From contig JAIOTT010000376.1 in assembly GCA_021106655.1 (NCBI GenBank), forward strand, positions 1 through 5,692: DNA of 5,692 bases. The letters run 5' to 3'. Made by a program: the position numbers and the translations under genes. The DNA comes from Bacteroidales bacterium. GTDB taxonomy: Bacteria > Bacteroidota > Bacteroidia > Bacteroidales > SMBSF77. Below, piece after piece: positions 5,523-5,692 of this stretch; the stretch's first letter is position 1; each line of letters begins with the position of its first letter. The notes beneath the pieces were generated by a model. It was not told where the DNA came from. It did not search any database and worked only from the letters and a program-made list of their open reading frames with translations.

Positions 5523-5576
5523 CTCCAGATAAATCTGGAGGCAATTCAAATGAATTGCAACTGGCTTCAGCCAGTT
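5523..5576. repeat. Three abutting 18-nt perfect palindromes (8-2-8 each)
   Basis: Unit A 5523-5540 is CTCCAGATaaATCTGGAG, unit B 5541-5558 is GCAATTCAaaTGAATTGC and unit C 5559-5576 is AACTGGCTtcAGCCAGTT. Each has perfect 8-nt arms and a 2-nt centre, and the units abut with no spacer. As RNA each could form a 7-bp stem with a 4-nt loop. They sit between the convergent symporter and a - strand gene, so they could act as bidirectional 3' ends, but no T-tracts follow. They look like an interspersed palindromic element. Confidence 0.9.
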
Positions 5577-5599
5577 GATAACAAAATCTCAAAACAACA

Positions 5600-5617
5600 A
5601 ACTGGCTTTAGCCAAAA
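5600..5617. repeat. Degenerate fourth palindrome copy
   Basis: AACTGGCT (5600-5607) repeats the left arm of unit C (5559-5566) exactly. After the centre TT it continues AGCCA (5610-5614) and then AAA in place of GTT, so only a 5-bp TGGCT/AGCCA stem remains. It ends 1 nt before the stop codon of the - strand gene. A 23-nt A-rich spacer separates it from the intact trio. Confidence 0.75.
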
Positions 5618-5618
5618 C

Positions 5619-5692
5619 CTATTTGATATATCCTTCAATCACCTGCAAATACTTCTCAGAATCAGTATTATCTGATGAAGACTCATAAAGTA
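5619..5692 (-). CDS. 3' end of an unidentified protein-coding gene
   Basis: On the - strand an open frame enters from the right edge and ends at TAG (5621-5619). The visible 23 C-terminal residues run LYESSSDNTDSEKYLQ and end VIEGYIK. The other two - strand frames carry stops within this stretch, and the residue composition is protein-like. It is convergent with the symporter, with the palindromes just beyond its stop. Too little is present to assign a family. Confidence 0.55.
   Translation of the reverse strand, partial: LYESSSDNTDSEKYLQVIEGYIK

Noticed and set aside
5523..5617. CRISPR array
   Set aside because: The palindromic units differ in sequence and have no spacers between them, and no cas gene is visible.

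Overview
The window looks like low-GC chromosomal DNA of a Bacteroidota bacterium, probably a Bacteroidia-type lineage (inference). The RsgA and ProX sequences have the Bacteroidota flavour. Genes lack clear Shine-Dalgarno sequences. At least one promoter matches the phylum's TTTG-N19-21-TAnnTTTG consensus exactly. There is a short lipoprotein with an acidic/Gln tail after its lipobox Cys, and a secreted protein with a TonB-C-like domain.

Left block (1-1700, + strand): the 3' end of a small TM1112-like cupin gene, then rsgA (ribosome small-subunit maturation GTPase) and dtd (D-aminoacyl-tRNA deacylase). The tight cupin-rsgA spacing suggests one transcription unit. A short period-8 TTGTTA tandem repeat fills the rsgA-dtd gap. 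A weak hairpin lies between dtd and the convergent gene to its right.

Middle block (1758-3813, - strand): a NTF2/SnoaL-like lipoprotein with its own candidate promoter, and a probable two-gene unit, proX (trans-editing of mischarged tRNA-Pro) followed 28 nt later by a secreted TonB-C-like plus leucine-rich-repeat protein. proX has a textbook Bacteroidota promoter.

Right block (3814-5692): a divergent intergenic region carrying an imperfect inverted repeat with iterated CACTAAA motifs, then a PutP-type sodium/solute symporter on the + strand. Between the symporter and the convergent 3' end of an unidentified - strand gene lie three directly abutting 18-nt perfect palindromes of identical 8-2-8 architecture, with a decayed fourth copy. 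This is the most striking non-coding structure here.

Most genes are housekeeping: ribosome assembly, two independent aminoacyl-tRNA proofreading enzymes, and a transporter. I see no defence system, CRISPR array, transposase gene, rRNA or tRNA. The novelty lies in the intergenic repeats and in the unusual LRR protein architecture.
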